From assembly GCF_001441615.1 (NCBI RefSeq), contig NZ_LAXJ01000003.1, positions 248,001 to 312,000 on the forward strand: DNA of 64,000 nt, in the 5' to 3' direction. Source of the DNA: Roseovarius atlanticus (GTDB lineage Bacteria > Pseudomonadota > Alphaproteobacteria > Rhodobacterales > Rhodobacteraceae). Positions 52,022 through 62,256 of this stretch are shown piece after piece (position 1 is the first letter of the stretch; the number at the start of each line of letters is the position of its first letter). Below the pieces are notes generated by a model. It saw only the letters and a list, made by a program, of their open reading frames with translations. It ran no database searches and had not been told where the DNA came from. Position numbers and translations under genes: made by a program.

Positions 52022-52583
52022 GGAGTTGAGTCGTAGGAGGATGTTCGACAATCGGAATTATTGTTCGAACTATCTTGGTCGTTAAGCCCTTTTCTATCTT
52101 TTCTATCATGTCAAGGACTATCAGGTGGATGCGTCTCGCATCTTGGACTGCTTCGTCTACCAATTCCTTTGTTATCGCTGTCCGTGTCGGTTGGTATGAA
52201 GGGGCCTTTCGTGTTCCTAAATTTTGTACGTATTCGACTCTCAAAAAGCCATTCGGCGAGCCAAAGAACGCCCCGTGCGCAGCGATGTGACGATTGCCTT
52301 TGAACTGGTCCAACCAATCGCACAGAGCAAGAAGGTCGCTGGAAAATCCGTATGCTTCAGCGTATTCGTTAGATCCCCTTAATCTTCTTAAGAGGTCACT
52401 GGTCGCTAGTTTTCGCGCGGCGCAGTAGTCCTCAAACCATTCCTTACTGTTCGGCTGGGGCGCGCGCAGGCAAGTGATAAGCGCGGCCGACCATAGTTCG
52501 ATGTGCGCGCACGTCTGCATGTACTCGCCAAGCGAGAAAATGAACTCTCCCGGCAGAAAATCTTTGATTGAACCAGATGCCAT
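52017..52583 (-). CDS. Hypothetical protein with HEPN-like R-x4-H motif
   Basis: 188 aa, mostly helical, no signal or membrane segment. The motif NRHIAAHGAF (R98, H103) matches the R-x4-6-H active site of HEPN-fold RNases, and the preceding helices (LLALCDWLDQFKGN) fit the placement. I do not recognise the family beyond that. Codon use is AT-richer than both neighbours, suggesting acquisition. ATG 52583 has AAAGG ten bases upstream. There is no nucleotidyltransferase or antitoxin partner next to it, so a toxin or defence role is only a guess. Confidence 0.7.
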   Translation of the reverse strand: MASGSIKDFLPGEFIFSLGEYMQTCAHIELWSAALITCLRAPQPNSKEWFEDYCAARKLATSDLLRRLRGSNEYAEAYGFSSDLLALCDWLDQFKGNRHIAAHGAFFGSPNGFLRVEYVQNLGTRKAPSYQPTRTAITKELVDEAVQDARRIHLIVLDMIEKIEKGLTTKIVRTIIPIVEHPPTTQLP

Positions 52584-52657
52584 GGAAGCAACCTTTCAGG
52601 TGATGAGTCCTACCATCCGCAAGGTCGCCATCCCGCGGTCCGGCGATCGCACGGCTT

Positions 52658-53872
52658 TTACCCTTTCATCAGCTCCGGCAGGTCGCCGGTCAGGCCCGCC
52701 GCCTCGCGGATGAATTTCCGCCGCAGGGCGGGCATGGCCGACATCGCGCCCATGCCAAGGTCCCGGGCCGCGCGCAGCAGGGGGTTGTCGTTGGAAAAGA
52801 GCCGATTGGTCAGGTCCGTCGTCACCGCCAGCGTCGCGGTGTCGAACCGGCGCCATTGCTGATAACGGGCCAGAACGTCCGCAGCGGCGAAATCCTCGCC
52901 TCGGCGGGTGGCGTCGGTCAGGACCTGCGCCAGCGCCCCCACGTCGCGCAGCCCGGCGTTCAGGCCCTGGCCCGCGATGGGGTGCACCCCATGCGCCGCG
53001 TCGCCGATGAGCGCCAGCCGCTCGGCCACGAAGGCGTTGGCGAGCGTGAGGTTCAGCGGATAGGTGAAGCGCTTGCCGCGCAGCGAGATGTCGCCCAGGA
53101 AATCGCCGAAACGGGGGCGGAGGACTTCCATGAACTCGGCATCATCCAGCGCGGCGAAGCGGGCGGCGGTCGCCTCGGTCTCGGACCACACGATGGAGCT
53201 GACATTGCCTGGCAGGGGCAGGATCGCCAGCGGGCCGGGCGGCATGAAGAACTGGTGCGCGATGCCGTTGTGGGGCAGCGCGTGTTCGATGGCGGCCACC
53301 AGCGCGGTCTGGCCATAATCCCAGCCGGTGCGGGCGATGCCGGCGCGCTGCGCGGTGCCCGAGGCACGCCCGTCGGAGCCCACCACGATGCGGCCCGAGA
53401 GCGTCTTGCCCGAGGCGAGCGTGAGGGTGACGCCGGTCGGCGTGACCTCTTGCGTGGTGACGGTGTCGGTGACTTGGGCGATCCGGCCCTCGTCCTGCAT
53501 CGCCTCCAGGAAGGCGCGGCGCAGGTAGCGGTCTTCGAGCATGTGGCCCATCGGGCCTTCCTCGATCTCGGCATGGTCGAAATGCAGGAAGAACGGCGCC
53601 GCGCCTTCGCCCGCGCGCCCGTCGGAGACCTTGATTTCCAGCATGGGCTGGGCGTTGTCCGCCACGCGCTCCCATATGCCGATATTGTCGAGCAACCGCA
53701 CCGAGGCCAGCGCCAGCGCATAGGCACGGCCATCGAAGGCGGCATCCTTTCGCACGGTCTGGGGCAGGCTGTCGATCACGGTGACGGTCAGGCCTGCCTG
53801 CGCCGCGGCGAGGGCAAGCGCGGGGCCGGTGAGGCCGCCGCCGACGATCAGGATATCGCTGTCATGGTCCAT
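52658..53872 (-). CDS. UbiH/UbiF-family FAD-dependent hydroxylase
   Basis: 404 aa. FAD dinucleotide motif DILIVGGGLTGPALALAAAQAG, the second motif GRIVVGSDGRASGTA, and RLALIGDAAHGVHPIAGQGLNAGLRD, diagnostic of ubiquinone biosynthesis hydroxylases (UbiH/UbiF/Coq6). It adds a ring hydroxyl in ubiquinone synthesis; the carbon position is not predictable. Start uncertain: 53872, 53908 and 53923 are all in-frame ATGs; the last has AAGGCAAG upstream. Divergent from the amidase gene. Confidence 0.9.
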   Translation of the reverse strand: MDHDSDILIVGGGLTGPALALAAAQAGLTVTVIDSLPQTVRKDAAFDGRAYALALASVRLLDNIGIWERVADNAQPMLEIKVSDGRAGEGAAPFFLHFDHAEIEEGPMGHMLEDRYLRRAFLEAMQDEGRIAQVTDTVTTQEVTPTGVTLTLASGKTLSGRIVVGSDGRASGTAQRAGIARTGWDYGQTALVAAIEHALPHNGIAHQFFMPPGPLAILPLPGNVSSIVWSETEATAARFAALDDAEFMEVLRPRFGDFLGDISLRGKRFTYPLNLTLANAFVAERLALIGDAAHGVHPIAGQGLNAGLRDVGALAQVLTDATRRGEDFAAADVLARYQQWRRFDTATLAVTTDLTNRLFSNDNPLLRAARDLGMGAMSAMPALRRKFIREAAGLTGDLPELMKG

Positions 53873-53995
53873 GCGGATCAATATGTCGGCGCGGGCCGGA
53901 TTGTCCATGCGCCGGATTGTCATTGGGTGGGCTTGCCTTGCGCCGGGGCATCTGCATTCATGCAAGCGATTTGGCAAAGGCGCGGAGGATCCGGG

Positions 53996-55324
53996 ATGAA
54001 CGAGTGGCTGACGATGAGCGCGGCAGAACTGGGGCGCAGGATCGAAGCGGGCGAAATCGGGCCGGTGGCGCTGGCTGAGGCGTACCTGGAGGCCATCGAC
54101 GCGCATCCGGCGCGGGACGAGATTTATTCGGTTGTCACCCACGAGCGCGCGCGGGCCGAGGCGCAGGCGGCAGAGGCGCGGGCCAAGGCCGGGCGGCGGC
54201 TGGGGCCCCTGGATGGCGTGCCGATCAGCTGGAAGGATCTCTTTGACAGTGCGGGGACGGCGACGGAGGCCGGCACGCGCCTGTTGAAGGGTCGGGTGCC
54301 GGAGCGGGATGCGGACGTGCTGCGCAACGCCACGTCGGCGGGGCTGGTGTGCCTGGGCAAGACGCATATGAGCGAGCTGGCGTTTTCCGGGCTGGGGCTG
54401 AATCCGATGACGGCGACGCCGCCCAATGTGCACGATCCCAAGCTGGTGCCGGGGGGATCGTCCTCGGGTGCCGCTGCAAGCGTGGCGCATGGGCTGGCGG
54501 CCTGCGGCATCGGGTCGGACACGGGCGGGTCGGTGCGTATTCCGTCGGCGTGGAACGACCTTGTGGGGTTGAAGACGACGTCGGGGCGCGTGTCGCTGGA
54601 CGGTGTCGTGCCGCTTTGTGCGAAGTTCGACACGGTGGGGCCGTTGGGGCGCAGCGTCGAGGATTGCGCGCTGATGCTGGCCGCGCTGGAAGGCGGGCGG
54701 GCGGCGGACCTGGAGGGCGTTTCGCTGGAGGGGATGCGGTTCGCGGCGTTGCAGTCGGTGGTGTTCGAGGACATCCGGGACGCACCGCGCGATGCCTATT
54801 TCAGCGCGCTGGAGCGGTTAAAGGCGGCGGGCGCGAGGATCGAGGAGGTCGAGTCGCCCGAGGCAGAGCAGGCGATGCCGCTGTCGGCGATCCTGTTCAC
54901 GTCCGAGGCCTATGGCATCTGGGGCGACGTGATTTCGGCCGACCCGGACAAGATGTTCAAGCCGATCCGGGAACGGTTCGAATCCGGAAAGGAATTCCGG
55001 GCCTGTGACTACGTCGCGGGCTGGAACCTGCTGGCGGCGCTGCGCATCCAGTGGGCCGAACGGATGAAACCCTATGACGCGGTGCTGATGCCGACGGCGC
55101 CGAACCTGCCGCCCGAGGTGGACCGGCTGATGACCGATGACGACTATTACGTGACCGAAAATCTGCTGGCGCTGCGCAACACGCGGGTGGGCAACCTGAT
55201 GGGGCTGGCGGCCGTCACCCTGCCCACCGGGACGCCCGGTTGCGGGCTGTTATTGTGCGGCGAAGCGTTTGGCGAAGAGCGGATTCTGCGGGTCGCCAAG
55301 GCTGTAGAGGCGGCGTTGGGCTGA
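53996..55324 (+). CDS. Amidase (amidase signature family)
   Basis: 442 aa. The Ser-cisSer-Lys triad is visible: K80 (GVPISWKDLFD), S155 region in PGGSSSGAAASVAHG, and nucleophile S179 in GSDTGGSVRIPSAW. It hydrolyses linear amides; it is not GatA, because no gatB or gatC is near and the length differs. GCGGAGGATCCGGG precedes ATG 53996. Precedes the aminotransferase, a conserved order as I recall from roseobacters. Confidence 0.92.
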   Translation: MNEWLTMSAAELGRRIEAGEIGPVALAEAYLEAIDAHPARDEIYSVVTHERARAEAQAAEARAKAGRRLGPLDGVPISWKDLFDSAGTATEAGTRLLKGRVPERDADVLRNATSAGLVCLGKTHMSELAFSGLGLNPMTATPPNVHDPKLVPGGSSSGAAASVAHGLAACGIGSDTGGSVRIPSAWNDLVGLKTTSGRVSLDGVVPLCAKFDTVGPLGRSVEDCALMLAALEGGRAADLEGVSLEGMRFAALQSVVFEDIRDAPRDAYFSALERLKAAGARIEEVESPEAEQAMPLSAILFTSEAYGIWGDVISADPDKMFKPIRERFESGKEFRACDYVAGWNLLAALRIQWAERMKPYDAVLMPTAPNLPPEVDRLMTDDDYYVTENLLALRNTRVGNLMGLAAVTLPTGTPGCGLLLCGEAFGEERILRVAKAVEAALG

Positions 55325-55535
55325 TCGCGCGAAATCATTGCTGGACGCAAAATCTTGTCTGGGTGATGCAGGCCGGCCACAACACTTGGCCTACTTTAGA
55401 GGTATCCGCTAACCTCTTGCCAAAAATGCCACAATCCCCGCGACCCCGGTTGGTTTTGCTGGACGCAACGCAGGTGCTTTTGTAGATTTGGTTCAAACGG
55501 GGCGAAAACGATCCCGTAACCTAGAGGCAGTGTTG

Positions 55536-56714
55536 ATGTTTCCCGAGCGGTTTTCGAACCTTCCGGAATATGCGTTTCCGCGTTTGCGGAGCCTGTTGGA
55601 CGTGCACGATCCCGGCGGTGATGTGATCCACATGACCATCGGCGAGCCGCAGCACGACTTTCCGGGTTGGATTCTGGACGTGATCGAGAAGCATGCCGAA
55701 GAGTTTCGCAAATACCCGGTGAACGAGGGGATTCCGGCGCTGAACACGGCGTTCTGCGACTGGGTTTCGCGGCGCTATGGCGTGGAGTTGAACCCCGACC
55801 GGCACGTGATGGCCCTGAACGGTACGCGCGAGGGGCTGTACAACGCGATGATGACGCTGTGCCCCGAGACGAAGAACGGCAAGCAGCCGATCGTTTTGCT
55901 GCCGAACCCGTTCTATCAAGTCTACATGGTGGGCGCCCTGAGCGTGGGCGCCCAGCCGATGTTCCTGCCTGCGACGCGCGAGACGGGGTTCCTGCCCGAT
56001 TTCGCCAGTCAGGACGCCGATGTGCTGGACCGGGTGACGGTGGCGTACCTGTGTTCGCCGTCGAACCCGCAGGGCGCGGTGGCGGATGCGGGTTACTGGA
56101 AAACGCTGATCGGGCTGGCGGAAAAGCACGATTTCAAGGTATTCGCCGACGAATGCTATTCCGAGATCTACCGCGAGACGCCGCCCGTGGGCGCGCTGGA
56201 AGTAGCGCGAGACATGGGCGCGGACCCAGAGCGGGTGGTCGCGTTTCACAGCCTGTCGAAACGGTCGAACCTGGCCGGTTTGCGCTCGGGCTTCGTGGCG
56301 GCGGGACCGCAGAGCATGAAGCGGATCCGGCAGTTGAGGTCCTACGCGGGCACGCCGCTGCCGATGCCGTTGCAGCACGCGGCGGCCAAGGTCTGGGCCG
56401 ACGAGAAGCATGTGGATGTGAACCGCAAGCTCTATCAGGAGAAATACAGGCTGGCCGACGAGATCCTGGCCGGCGTGCCCGGATACCAGGCGCCCGAGGC
56501 TGGATTTTTCCTGTGGCTGCCGGTCGAGGATGGCGAGGCAGCGGCGCTGAAGCTGTGGAAAGAGACAGGCGTGCGGGTGCTGCCCGGCGCGTACCTGGCG
56601 CAGGAGGCCGGCGGGATGAACCCCGGCAAGGAATACATAAGGGTCGCGATGGTGGCCCCAAAGAAGGAGGTGGCACGCGGCCTGACGCAGCTGCGTGACT
56701 GCCTTTATAATTAA
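55536..56714 (+). CDS. Class I/II aminotransferase (DapC-like)
   Basis: 392 aa, PLP enzyme fold type I. NGTREGLYNAMMTL, PNPFYQVYMVGAL, CSPSNPQGAVADAGYW, FADECYSEIY and the Schiff-base region HSLSKRSNLAGLRSGF (Lys in SLSKR) are standard. Closest in style to N-succinyldiaminopimelate aminotransferase of lysine/peptidoglycan synthesis, though the substrate is inferred. Start 55536 (MFPERFSNLP) has AGAGGCAG upstream. The 212-base gap to the amidase has no gene. ftsK follows 15 bases later. Confidence 0.9.
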   Translation: MFPERFSNLPEYAFPRLRSLLDVHDPGGDVIHMTIGEPQHDFPGWILDVIEKHAEEFRKYPVNEGIPALNTAFCDWVSRRYGVELNPDRHVMALNGTREGLYNAMMTLCPETKNGKQPIVLLPNPFYQVYMVGALSVGAQPMFLPATRETGFLPDFASQDADVLDRVTVAYLCSPSNPQGAVADAGYWKTLIGLAEKHDFKVFADECYSEIYRETPPVGALEVARDMGADPERVVAFHSLSKRSNLAGLRSGFVAAGPQSMKRIRQLRSYAGTPLPMPLQHAAAKVWADEKHVDVNRKLYQEKYRLADEILAGVPGYQAPEAGFFLWLPVEDGEAAALKLWKETGVRVLPGAYLAQEAGGMNPGKEYIRVAMVAPKKEVARGLTQLRDCLYN

Positions 56715-56729
56715 CGAGGAAGAGGCGAC

Positions 56730-59705
56730 ATGGCATATCAGACGCGCGGACGTGACCCGCTGTTGGACAGCTCGATGGCAGAGGCAATCGAGAAGCGAGG
56801 CAAGGAACTTCTGGGACTGGCCCTGCTGGCGCTGGGGTTCGCCGCCGCGATGATGATTGCCTCCTACCACCCCGACGACCCAAGCTGGATGGCTGCGACC
56901 GACGCGCCGGTGCAGAACCTGCTGGGCCGGATGGGGGCGTCGATTGCCGCGCCCCTGTTCATGATCGTGGGCTGGGGCGCATGGGGCCTGGCCATTGTCC
57001 TTGGGGCGTGGGGTGTGCGTTTCGCCCTGCACCGGGGACAGGACCGGGCCGTGGGGCGGCTGATCTATGCGCCGATCTGGATCGCGCTTCTGGCAATGTA
57101 TGCTTCGTCGCTGGAGCCGAGCGCGGAGTGGTCGTCGTCGCACAGTTTCGATTATGGCGGGCTGTTCGGGGAAATGGCGCTGGGCACGGTGCTGGGTTTC
57201 CTGCCGATCAGCGCGACCCTCGGGCTGAAGTTGTTGTCGTTGCTGCTGGCGGCCGGGATGGTGACGCTGGGCGCGTTCGTCCTGGGATTCAGCCGGTTGG
57301 AATTGTCGCAGATCGCGCGCTTCCTGGTTGTGGGTACGATCATGACCTATGCCACGGTGCGCGCGGTGCTGGCCCGTGGTGGCGGCATGGCGGCGGGGGC
57401 CGCGAAGAGTGCGCAGGTGAAGGCTGCAGAGCGCCGGGACCGCCGGATGCAGGAGCGCGCCGAGGCCTACGAGATGGCGCGCGCCGAAGCCGCCGTGCCC
57501 GAGCCGCGCGTGCGCCGGGCGGAGCCTGCGTTGGCCGCTGCGGCGCCGCGACAGGCCCAGGCCGCGCCGGTCGCGCCCCATGTGCCCGAGTATGAAATGA
57601 GCGTCGCGCCGGAAAAATCCGGCGGGCTGTTGTCGCGGATGCCGTCGCTGATGCGCCGGCCCGAGCGTGAGCCGGAGCCGGAGTTGATCGAGGCGTCGGA
57701 AATGCCCGACATGCCCGCGCCCAGTGGCGACCGGGTGAGCGCCAAGATCGCCGACGTGATCAAGAGCCGCGTGCGCCAGAACCCGGCCGTTCAGGTCGAG
57801 GCGGTCGCGCCGCTGACCCGTGGCCGTGGCCGGGGGCCGGACCCGCTGATCCTGAACACCGCGCCGCGCAGTGCGGTGCGGGCCGAGCCGCCGCTGACCG
57901 CCGGTCATGCCGTGCCGGAGCCGGCCCAGGCATCGGTTCATGCGCCGATGCAGGAGATGGTCGAGGCCGCGCCCGAGGATGCGGTGATCGAGGACGGCTA
58001 TGGCGCCTACGACGCCTTCGAGGCCGAGCCGGAGGTACCGGTCTATACCCGCGCCGCGACGCCCGCGGAAATGCCTGCGGCCGAGCCGAAGAAGGTCGTG
58101 CAGCACCCGCCGCGCCGTGCGCCGCAGCCCTCCGCACGGGCGCAGGCCGAGGCGCAGCCCAAGCTGCAATTCGAGGACAAGCCGCAGATCGAGTACGAGC
58201 TGCCGCCGCTGAACCTGCTGACCAATCCGGTCAATATCCAGCGCCATCATCTGAGCGACGAGGCGCTGGAGGAAAACGCCCGGATGCTGGAGACGGTGCT
58301 GGACGATTACGGCGTGAAGGGCGAGATCGTCAGCGTGCGCCCGGGCCCCGTGGTGACGATGTACGAGCTGGAACCGGCGCCGGGCCTGAAGGCCAGCCGT
58401 GTGATCGGCCTTGCCGACGATATTGCGCGGTCGATGTCGGCGCTGTCGGCGCGGGTCAGCACCGTGCCGGGACGGTCGGTGATCGGGATCGAGCTGCCCA
58501 ACGACAACCGCGAGATGGTGAGCTTCCGCGAGATCCTGTCGAGCCGCGACTATGGCGACGGCAACCAGAAACTGCCGCTGGCGCTGGGCAAGGATATCGG
58601 CGGCGACCCGATGGTGGCGAACCTGGCCAAGATGCCGCATTTGCTGATCGCGGGGACGACGGGATCGGGGAAATCGGTGGCGATCAACACGATGATCCTG
58701 AGCCTGCTGTACAAGCTGACGCCCGAGGATCTGCGGATGGTGATGATCGATCCCAAGATGCTGGAATTGAGCGTCTATGACGGCATTCCGCACCTGCTGA
58801 GCCCGGTGGTGACCGACCCGAAAAAGGCCGTGGTGGCGCTGAAATGGGTCGTGGCGGAAATGGAAGACCGCTATCGCAAGATGTCGAAGATGGGCGTGCG
58901 CAACATCGACGGTTACAACAGCCGCGTGGCCGATGCGCTGGCCAAGGGCGAGATGTTCAGCCGGACGGTGCAGACCGGGTTCGACGACGAGACCGGGGAA
59001 CCGGTGTTCGAGACGGAAGAGTTCGCGCCCGAGAAGATGCCGTTCATCGTGGTCATCGTGGACGAGATGGCTGACCTGATGATGGTCGCCGGGAAAGAGA
59101 TCGAGGCCTGCATCCAGCGCTTGGCGCAGATGGCGCGGGCGTCGGGCATTCACCTGATCATGGCGACGCAACGGCCGTCGGTGGACGTGATCACCGGCAC
59201 GATCAAGGCGAACTTCCCCACGCGGATCTCTTTCCAAGTCACTTCGAAGATCGACAGCCGCACCATCCTGGGCGAAATGGGGGCCGAGCAACTGTTGGGT
59301 ATGGGCGACATGCTGTATATGGCCGGCGGCGGCAAGATCACTCGCTGTCACGGGCCTTTCGTCAGCGACGAGGAAGTCGAGGAAGTGGTGAACCACCTCA
59401 AGGCCTTTGGCCCGCCGGTTTATGTGGGCGGTGTTCAGGAAGGCCCCGAGGACGACAAGGCCGACAAGATCGACGCGGTTCTGGGCCTGTCGACGGGCGG
59501 CAACACCGATGGCGAGGATGCGCTGTACGATCAGGCCGTGCAGATCGCGATCACCGACCGGAAATGCAGCACCTCGTACATCCAGCGCAAGCTGGCCATC
59601 GGCTATAACAAGGCTGCGCGGCTGGTCGAGCAGATGGAGGAAGAGGGCGTGGTGAGTGCCGCGAACCACGTGGGCAAGCGCGAGATCCTGGTGCCGGAGC
59701 AGTAA
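56730..59705 (+). CDS. ftsK: DNA translocase FtsK
   Basis: 991 aa. N-terminal four membrane helices (to about residue 215) anchor it at the septum. A Pro/Ala/Glu-rich linker (about 225-480) follows. The RecA-like motor has Walker A GTTGSGKS (642-649), [20 protein letters not shown] and Walker [15 protein letters not shown]. The gamma winged-helix ([28 protein letters not shown]) reads KOPS. It pumps DNA to resolve chromosome ends at division. The + strand run goes on with exoD and lolA. Confidence 0.97.
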   Translation: MAYQTRGRDPLLDSSMAEAIEKRGKELLGLALLALGFAAAMMIASYHPDDPSWMAATDAPVQNLLGRMGASIAAPLFMIVGWGAWGLAIVLGAWGVRFALHRGQDRAVGRLIYAPIWIALLAMYASSLEPSAEWSSSHSFDYGGLFGEMALGTVLGFLPISATLGLKLLSLLLAAGMVTLGAFVLGFSRLELSQIARFLVVGTIMTYATVRAVLARGGGMAAGAAKSAQVKAAERRDRRMQERAEAYEMARAEAAVPEPRVRRAEPALAAAAPRQAQAAPVAPHVPEYEMSVAPEKSGGLLSRMPSLMRRPEREPEPELIEASEMPDMPAPSGDRVSAKIADVIKSRVRQNPAVQVEAVAPLTRGRGRGPDPLILNTAPRSAVRAEPPLTAGHAVPEPAQASVHAPMQEMVEAAPEDAVIEDGYGAYDAFEAEPEVPVYTRAATPAEMPAAEPKKVVQHPPRRAPQPSARAQAEAQPKLQFEDKPQIEYELPPLNLLTNPVNIQRHHLSDEALEENARMLETVLDDYGVKGEIVSVRPGPVVTMYELEPAPGLKASRVIGLADDIARSMSALSARVSTVPGRSVIGIELPNDNREMVSFREILSSRDYGDGNQKLPLALGKDIGGDPMVANLAKMPHLLIAGTTGSGKSVAINTMILSLLYKLTPEDLRMVMIDPKMLELSVYDGIPHLLSPVVTDPKKAVVALKWVVAEMEDRYRKMSKMGVRNIDGYNSRVADALAKGEMFSRTVQTGFDDETGEPVFETEEFAPEKMPFIVVIVDEMADLMMVAGKEIEACIQRLAQMARASGIHLIMATQRPSVDVITGTIKANFPTRISFQVTSKIDSRTILGEMGAEQLLGMGDMLYMAGGGKITRCHGPFVSDEEVEEVVNHLKAFGPPVYVGGVQEGPEDDKADKIDAVLGLSTGGNTDGEDALYDQAVQIAITDRKCSTSYIQRKLAIGYNKAARLVEQMEEEGVVSAANHVGKREILVPEQ

Positions 59706-59787
59706 AGCTTCGGCTGATGCCGGGGAAACGTTTACCGGTCTGTCGCGTTGGCGTGGTACTGAACGACAACGCGAAGGGGGCGGGTGA

Positions 59788-60366
59788 ATGGCCGGCGACG
59801 CCGAGACATTGTTGGACGAGGTCGGCCAATTGGCCGAGGGCGAAGATCGCGTCTCGGTCAGGGATGTGGTCGATGCCATTGGCGGGCGCGGGTTCGGTCC
59901 GATCATTTTCGTCATCGCGCTGTTGGGGGCGTCGCCATTGGGCGGGATCCCGGGTGTGCCGACGCTGTTTGCCGTTCTGGTGATCCTGATTGCCGTGCAG
60001 ATTTTGCTGGGATGGCAGAGTTTCTGGATTCCCGACAGGATCGGCGACCGGGCGGTGGAGCAGGCGAAAGTCACCCGTTCGGTTCGCAAGGCGCGCTCCG
60101 TGGCGCAGTGGATGGATCGCCATTTCGGGCACCGGCTGGAGGCGCTGACCGGGCAGCCGGCGCAGATCGCCGCCGCCTGCGTGGTGGTGGGCCTGTGCCT
60201 GATGATTCCGCCGCTTGAGGTGGTGCCCTTTGCGGCGCTGATACCCTTCGCGGCCATCGCCCTTCTTGGGCTGGCGATCACGGTGCGGGACGGGATGCTT
60301 ATGGTGGTGGCCTTCGCGGCGAGCGCCGGGGCGCTGTTCGCGGCGGTAAACCTTTTCCCGTCCTGA
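59788..60366 (+). CDS. exoD: ExoD-family membrane protein
   Basis: 192 aa with three or four membrane segments. RVSVRDVVDAIGGRGFGPIIFVIALLGASPLGGIPGVPTLFA is the ExoD family N-terminus, and WMDRHFGHRLEALTGQP and IPPLEVVPFAALIPFAAI follow. In Sinorhizobium exoD affects exopolysaccharide and alkaline tolerance; mechanism unknown. It lies between ftsK and lolA on the same strand. Confidence 0.9.
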   Translation: MAGDAETLLDEVGQLAEGEDRVSVRDVVDAIGGRGFGPIIFVIALLGASPLGGIPGVPTLFAVLVILIAVQILLGWQSFWIPDRIGDRAVEQAKVTRSVRKARSVAQWMDRHFGHRLEALTGQPAQIAAACVVVGLCLMIPPLEVVPFAALIPFAAIALLGLAITVRDGMLMVVAFAASAGALFAAVNLFPS

Positions 60367-60480
60367 CGCGTTGGGACCCGACGAAAGGGCGCTCACGCGC
60401 AATTGCGCCGATTGCTATCGCATAACAGCGCTGGTGCGCCTATCTTTCGAAGACGACGAATAAAGGAGAGGTTTCCCCTC

Positions 60481-61077
60481 ATGCGTATGGTTGCCCTGGC
60501 CCTGAGCTTTCTGCTGGCCACGCCCGCGATGGCCGAAAAGCTGTCGCTGAACGAGATTTCGCAATACCTGAACAGTTTCAGTTCGGCGACGGGCGAGTTC
60601 ACCCAGATCAACGACGATGGCACGATCAGCACCGGGCAGATCTATATCAAGCGGCCCGGACGGGTGCGGTTCGAGTACAATCCGCCCGAACAGACGCTGG
60701 TGGTGGCCGATGGCGACACGGTGGGCATCATCGACCCCAAGTCCAATACCGGGGGTGAGGCCTATCCGCTGGATCGCACACCGCTGAAGATCATCCTGCA
60801 ACGCAATGTGGATTTCGGCCGCGCGCGGATGGTGACCGGCCACACGAGCGACGGCAAGACCACCACCGTGCGCGCGCAGGACCCGGCGCATCCCGAGTAC
60901 GGCAATATCGAGCTGGTGTTCACCGGCAGCCCGGTCGAGCTGCGTCAGTGGGTGATCAACGACAGCGGCGGCAGCAAGACCACTGTTGTGCTGGGCGATC
61001 TGACCACGGGCACGCAGCTGGGCAATGACAGGTTCGTCATTCCGGGCAAGGACAAGTTCAAGCGGATCGACCGCTGA
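60481..61077 (+). CDS. lolA: Outer-membrane lipoprotein carrier protein
   Basis: 198 aa, periplasmic. Signal RMVALALSFLLATPAMA, then the LolA fold: ATGEFTQINDDGTISTGQIYIKRPGRVRFEYNPPEQTLVVADGD begins the core, with Arg and Trp (VELRQWVINDSGG) typical of the lipid cavity. It ferries lipoproteins from LolCDE to the outer membrane. AAAGGAGAGG precedes the ATG. The ftsK-lolA proximity is common in alphaproteobacteria; the terminator is the 61087-61109 hairpin. Confidence 0.95.
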   Translation: MRMVALALSFLLATPAMAEKLSLNEISQYLNSFSSATGEFTQINDDGTISTGQIYIKRPGRVRFEYNPPEQTLVVADGDTVGIIDPKSNTGGEAYPLDRTPLKIILQRNVDFGRARMVTGHTSDGKTTTVRAQDPAHPEYGNIELVFTGSPVELRQWVINDSGGSKTTVVLGDLTTGTQLGNDRFVIPGKDKFKRIDR

Positions 61078-61086
61078 CGCGAAGGC

Positions 61087-61109
61087 GTGGGCGGCTTAGC
61101 GCCGCCCAC
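61087..61109. terminator. Bidirectional terminator hairpin lolA / SLT lipoprotein
   Basis: GTGGGCGGC (61087-61095), a five-base loop, GCCGCCCAC (61101-61109), a perfect 9-bp stem ten bases after the lolA stop. The right arm lies inside the last codons of the convergent lipoprotein gene. No long T tail on either side. Confidence 0.6.
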
Positions 61110-61689
61110 AGGCCCGCAACTGCTGATCGTAGACGACGGCGCGTTGGCCGACCTCGCCCGAGACGCGCAACAGCCAAGGCTTTGCGTTGTAGCTGCCCCG
61201 GCTGAAGCCCGTGCGCCCCTCGTGATAGGCAAGGTAGTGGTTGCGCGCGTCGTGCATGGGAATGCCCAGGCGCTGGTTCGACTGCGCCATGTACCAGCCC
61301 ATGAAGTCGGTCGCGTCGCGGATGTCGTTGCGCCGCGCGGCGCGGTTGCCGTCCTGCAGATACTCTTCCCACGTGCCATCGAGTGCCTGGCTGTAGCCGT
61401 AGGCGGAGCTTTGGCGGCCCATGGGAATGATGCCGAGCGTCCAGCGGAAGGGCGTGCGCGCCTCGCCGTCGAACTTGCTTTCCTGATAGATCGTGGCCAT
61501 CTGCACCGGCACCGGCACGCCCCAACGACGCTCGGTCGCCTTGAAGGCCCGCAGGTAATGCGGTTTCTGCGCGACGATGGCGCAGGCATTGTCCAGATTG
61601 TCGGGCGGCGGGCCGCTGGGGCCGCCACCACAGGCGTTCAGAGTGGCCAGGGCCATTATGGATAGAATCGTGCGAAGACGTCTGCTCAT
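61096..61689 (-). CDS. Lytic transglycosylase-like lipoprotein (SLT domain)
   Basis: 197 aa. Lipobox LNAC (acyl-Cys about residue 20), Gly/Pro-rich linker, then a lysozyme-like domain with the catalytic Glu in TIYQESKFDGEARTP and AYGYSQALDGTWEEYL. It cleaves peptidoglycan with 1,6-anhydro product formation if active. It ends CGRR with the hairpin at its stop. Convergent with lolA. Confidence 0.9.
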   Translation of the reverse strand: MSRRLRTILSIMALATLNACGGGPSGPPPDNLDNACAIVAQKPHYLRAFKATERRWGVPVPVQMATIYQESKFDGEARTPFRWTLGIIPMGRQSSAYGYSQALDGTWEEYLQDGNRAARRNDIRDATDFMGWYMAQSNQRLGIPMHDARNHYLAYHEGRTGFSRGSYNAKPWLLRVSGEVGQRAVVYDQQLRACGRR

Positions 61690-61890
61690 CTGCCTCTCGC
61701 TATGTTTGTTTTTCTTTTAAGTTTAACGGAAGAATCGGGGCTTGGGAATGGCGGATTTCATCGCCGTGCCTGCGCGGCGCGACCGGGACTGTCAGAGCCG
61801 GGTTCACACACTGTTTCCCAAGAAAATGCGCGTCCAGATTGGACAAAACTCGGTTGAACGCAGTAGAGTGTGGCGTTAGGGGCTAGATGA

Positions 61891-62217
61891 ATGTTGAAGA
61901 CGCGCGCAAAATATCACTTGGGTCAGATCGTGAAACACCGCAAACATCCGTTTCGCGGTGTGATTTTCGATGTGGACCCTGAATTCGCCAACACCGAGGA
62001 GTGGTACGACTCGATTCCCGAGGAAAGCCGCCCGGTGAAGGATCAGCCGTTCTATCACCTTTTGGCCGAGAATGAGCAGACCTATTACGTGGCCTATGTG
62101 AGCGAACAGAACCTGATCGCCGATTATTCGGGCGAACCGGTGGGACATCCGGATATCCCCGACCTCTTTGGCCCGTTCGAGGACGGGCAGTACCCGCTTC
62201 ATTTCCAACTGAATTGA
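61891..62217 (+). CDS. hspQ: Heat shock protein HspQ (hemimethylated-DNA-binding, YccV)
   Basis: 108 aa. KYHLGQIVKHRKHPFRGVIFDVDPEF and the acidic C-terminus GPFEDGQYPLHFQLN are diagnostic. In E. coli HspQ binds hemimethylated oriC DNA and acts as a specificity enhancer of Lon; here the role is inferred. The 201 bases upstream have an AT-rich stretch near 61700-61730 and no gene. Convergent with the gamma-glutamyltransferase; GGGCGC / GCGCCC (62223-62240) lies between. Confidence 0.95.
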   Translation: MLKTRAKYHLGQIVKHRKHPFRGVIFDVDPEFANTEEWYDSIPEESRPVKDQPFYHLLAENEQTYYVAYVSEQNLIADYSGEPVGHPDIPDLFGPFEDGQYPLHFQLN

Positions 62218-62222
62218 GATCG

Positions 62223-62240
62223 GGGCGCCTTGGAGCGCCC
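62223..62240. terminator. Short hairpin between hspQ and the gamma-glutamyltransferase gene
   Basis: GGGCGC-CTTGGA-GCGCCC, a perfect 6-bp stem between two convergent stops (62217 and 62257). No T tail; possibly a bidirectional terminator. Confidence 0.4.
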
Positions 62241-62256
62241 GCGACCTTTGGCGGTT

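Noticed and set aside
52856..53995. Upstream extension of the amidase frame
   Set aside because: It would overlap ubiH in antisense. ATG 53996 has a strong ribosome site and gives the normal amidase N-terminus.
55521..60281. A 1586-codon open frame on the minus strand opposite the aminotransferase, ftsK and exoD
   Set aside because: It is rich in His, Arg, Gln and Ala and is an antisense shadow of high-GC genes with clear families on the + strand; no ribosome site or recognisable domain.
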